64,000 nt of DNA from Paragonimus skrjabini miyazakii (Eukaryota; Platyhelminthes; Trematoda; Plagiorchiida; Troglotrematidae): positions 183,835 through 247,834 of the forward strand of contig JTDE01000451.1 in the NCBI GenBank assembly GCA_014338405.1, written 5' to 3'. The notes under the pieces are model-generated. The model was not told the origin of the DNA. It worked only from the letters and a program-made list of their open reading frames with translations, and did no database searches. This document shows, in pieces, positions 63,531-64,000 of the stretch. Both the position numbers and the translations under genes were made by a program. The first letter of the stretch is position 1. Each line of letters starts with the position of its first letter.

Positions 63531-63780
63531 GAACGTCTGTTTATGCAGCATGGGTTTACACTGGTAGCTGCTCCACCCGATTTACTAAGACTATCAACAA
63601 CGTCTCATAATACAGCATGCGTTCACACCAGCAGCTTCTACAGCCTGGTCCAGTTGATCTATGAATAACGCCTGAGTATGCTTTCACACTAATAAACGCT
63701 CCAACCTCATTCAATTAAGCTATGAATAACGCCTGTGTATGCAGTATACGTTCACACTAGTAGCTGCTCTTTCCAAACCA
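63530..63780 (-). repeat. Array of Merlin-type terminal units, minus orientation
   Basis: Three to four units with GTTCACACTAGTAGCTGCTC and AGCTATGAATAACGCCTG words, inverted relative to 61768-61950 and to the left array of the Merlin element. Confidence 0.8.
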
Positions 63781-64000
63781 CTGTTACCATGAACTGTTTG
63801 GAGAACGGACACACGCGGGGTGTGATGAAAAACCTGTATTTGAAGCGTATGGGGTACGTCAGTTCAGTTTAGTTCAGATCACAGGACTTAAGGCTAGTAG
63901 CCGGTTGATGTCCAGTTTCTCGCATCGGTGAGCTCAGATGAGCCCACTATGCTGCGGCAAGTGGAGAAGCAAAACTTCCCTTAGACAGTGTTCTGGAATC
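63781..64000. other. No feature recognised
   Basis: Right edge of the window; nothing I can support. Confidence 0.4.

Noticed and set aside
1..64000. Prokaryotic systems such as CRISPR, operons or phage
   Set aside because: Split genes, mini-introns, LINEs and PLEs show eukaryotic nuclear DNA; no repeat-spacer array is present.

Overview
This window is nuclear DNA from a eukaryote with split genes. It most likely comes from a parasitic flatworm (digenean trematode). The evidence is the mixture of very short introns (about 34-45 bp) with introns of 5-10 kb, no operon-like packing, and a repeat load typical of trematodes: CR1-like and RTE-like LINEs, Penelope-like elements (PLEs) with GIY-YIG endonucleases, a Ty3/gypsy integrase of the CsRn1-like kind, a Merlin DNA transposon, Mutator/ZSWIM-type transposases and tRNA-derived SINEs. 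I cannot name the species.

The main host gene is a ferlin (dysferlin/myoferlin/otoferlin family) on the minus strand. Its start codon is at 44031 and it runs leftwards through at least ten exons to 10978. A further FerB-like exon lies near 4.5-4.9 kb, and the gene probably leaves the window on the left. The exons (44031-43935, 37053-36998, 36952-36861, 30862-30720, 20223-20027, 14311-13919, 12558-12518, 12473-12391, 12153-12068, 11046-10978) have matching splice phases. They encode, in order, C2A, a Gly-rich linker, the ferlin signature KPQDFQ, C2B, an acidic linker and the first half of C2C: 1,257 nt, or 419 codons. The exons for the end of C2C and FerI were not located.

The introns carry the repeats. 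Intron 1 (6.9 kb) holds a cluster of perfect palindromes and a small hairpin close to exon 1. Intron 4 (10.5 kb) holds a decayed RTE-type LINE in the same orientation as the gene. Intron 5 (5.7 kb) holds two SINE copies facing each other and a separate tRNA-like Pol III unit. The region between exon 10 and the FerB exon holds a small PLE remnant bounded by ~165-190 bp inverted arms.

To the right of the ferlin start, 44.3-64 kb is almost entirely mobile DNA. It contains a 5'-truncated gypsy integrase, a Mutator-like transposase fragment, a Merlin transposon whose ends are inverted arrays of ~68 bp tandem units, a ZSWIM/Mutator-like transposase pseudogene, a CR1-like LINE with a PLE inserted in its endonuclease domain, and a second pair of inverted arrays built from the same units enclosing a PLE N-terminal fragment. 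The CR1/PLE insertion is resolved to a 9-bp target duplication: removing the PLE plus one copy restores the LINE reading frame.

Every mobile element examined has stops, frameshifts or missing domains and looks inactive. No rRNA gene, intact tRNA gene or CRISPR array was seen.
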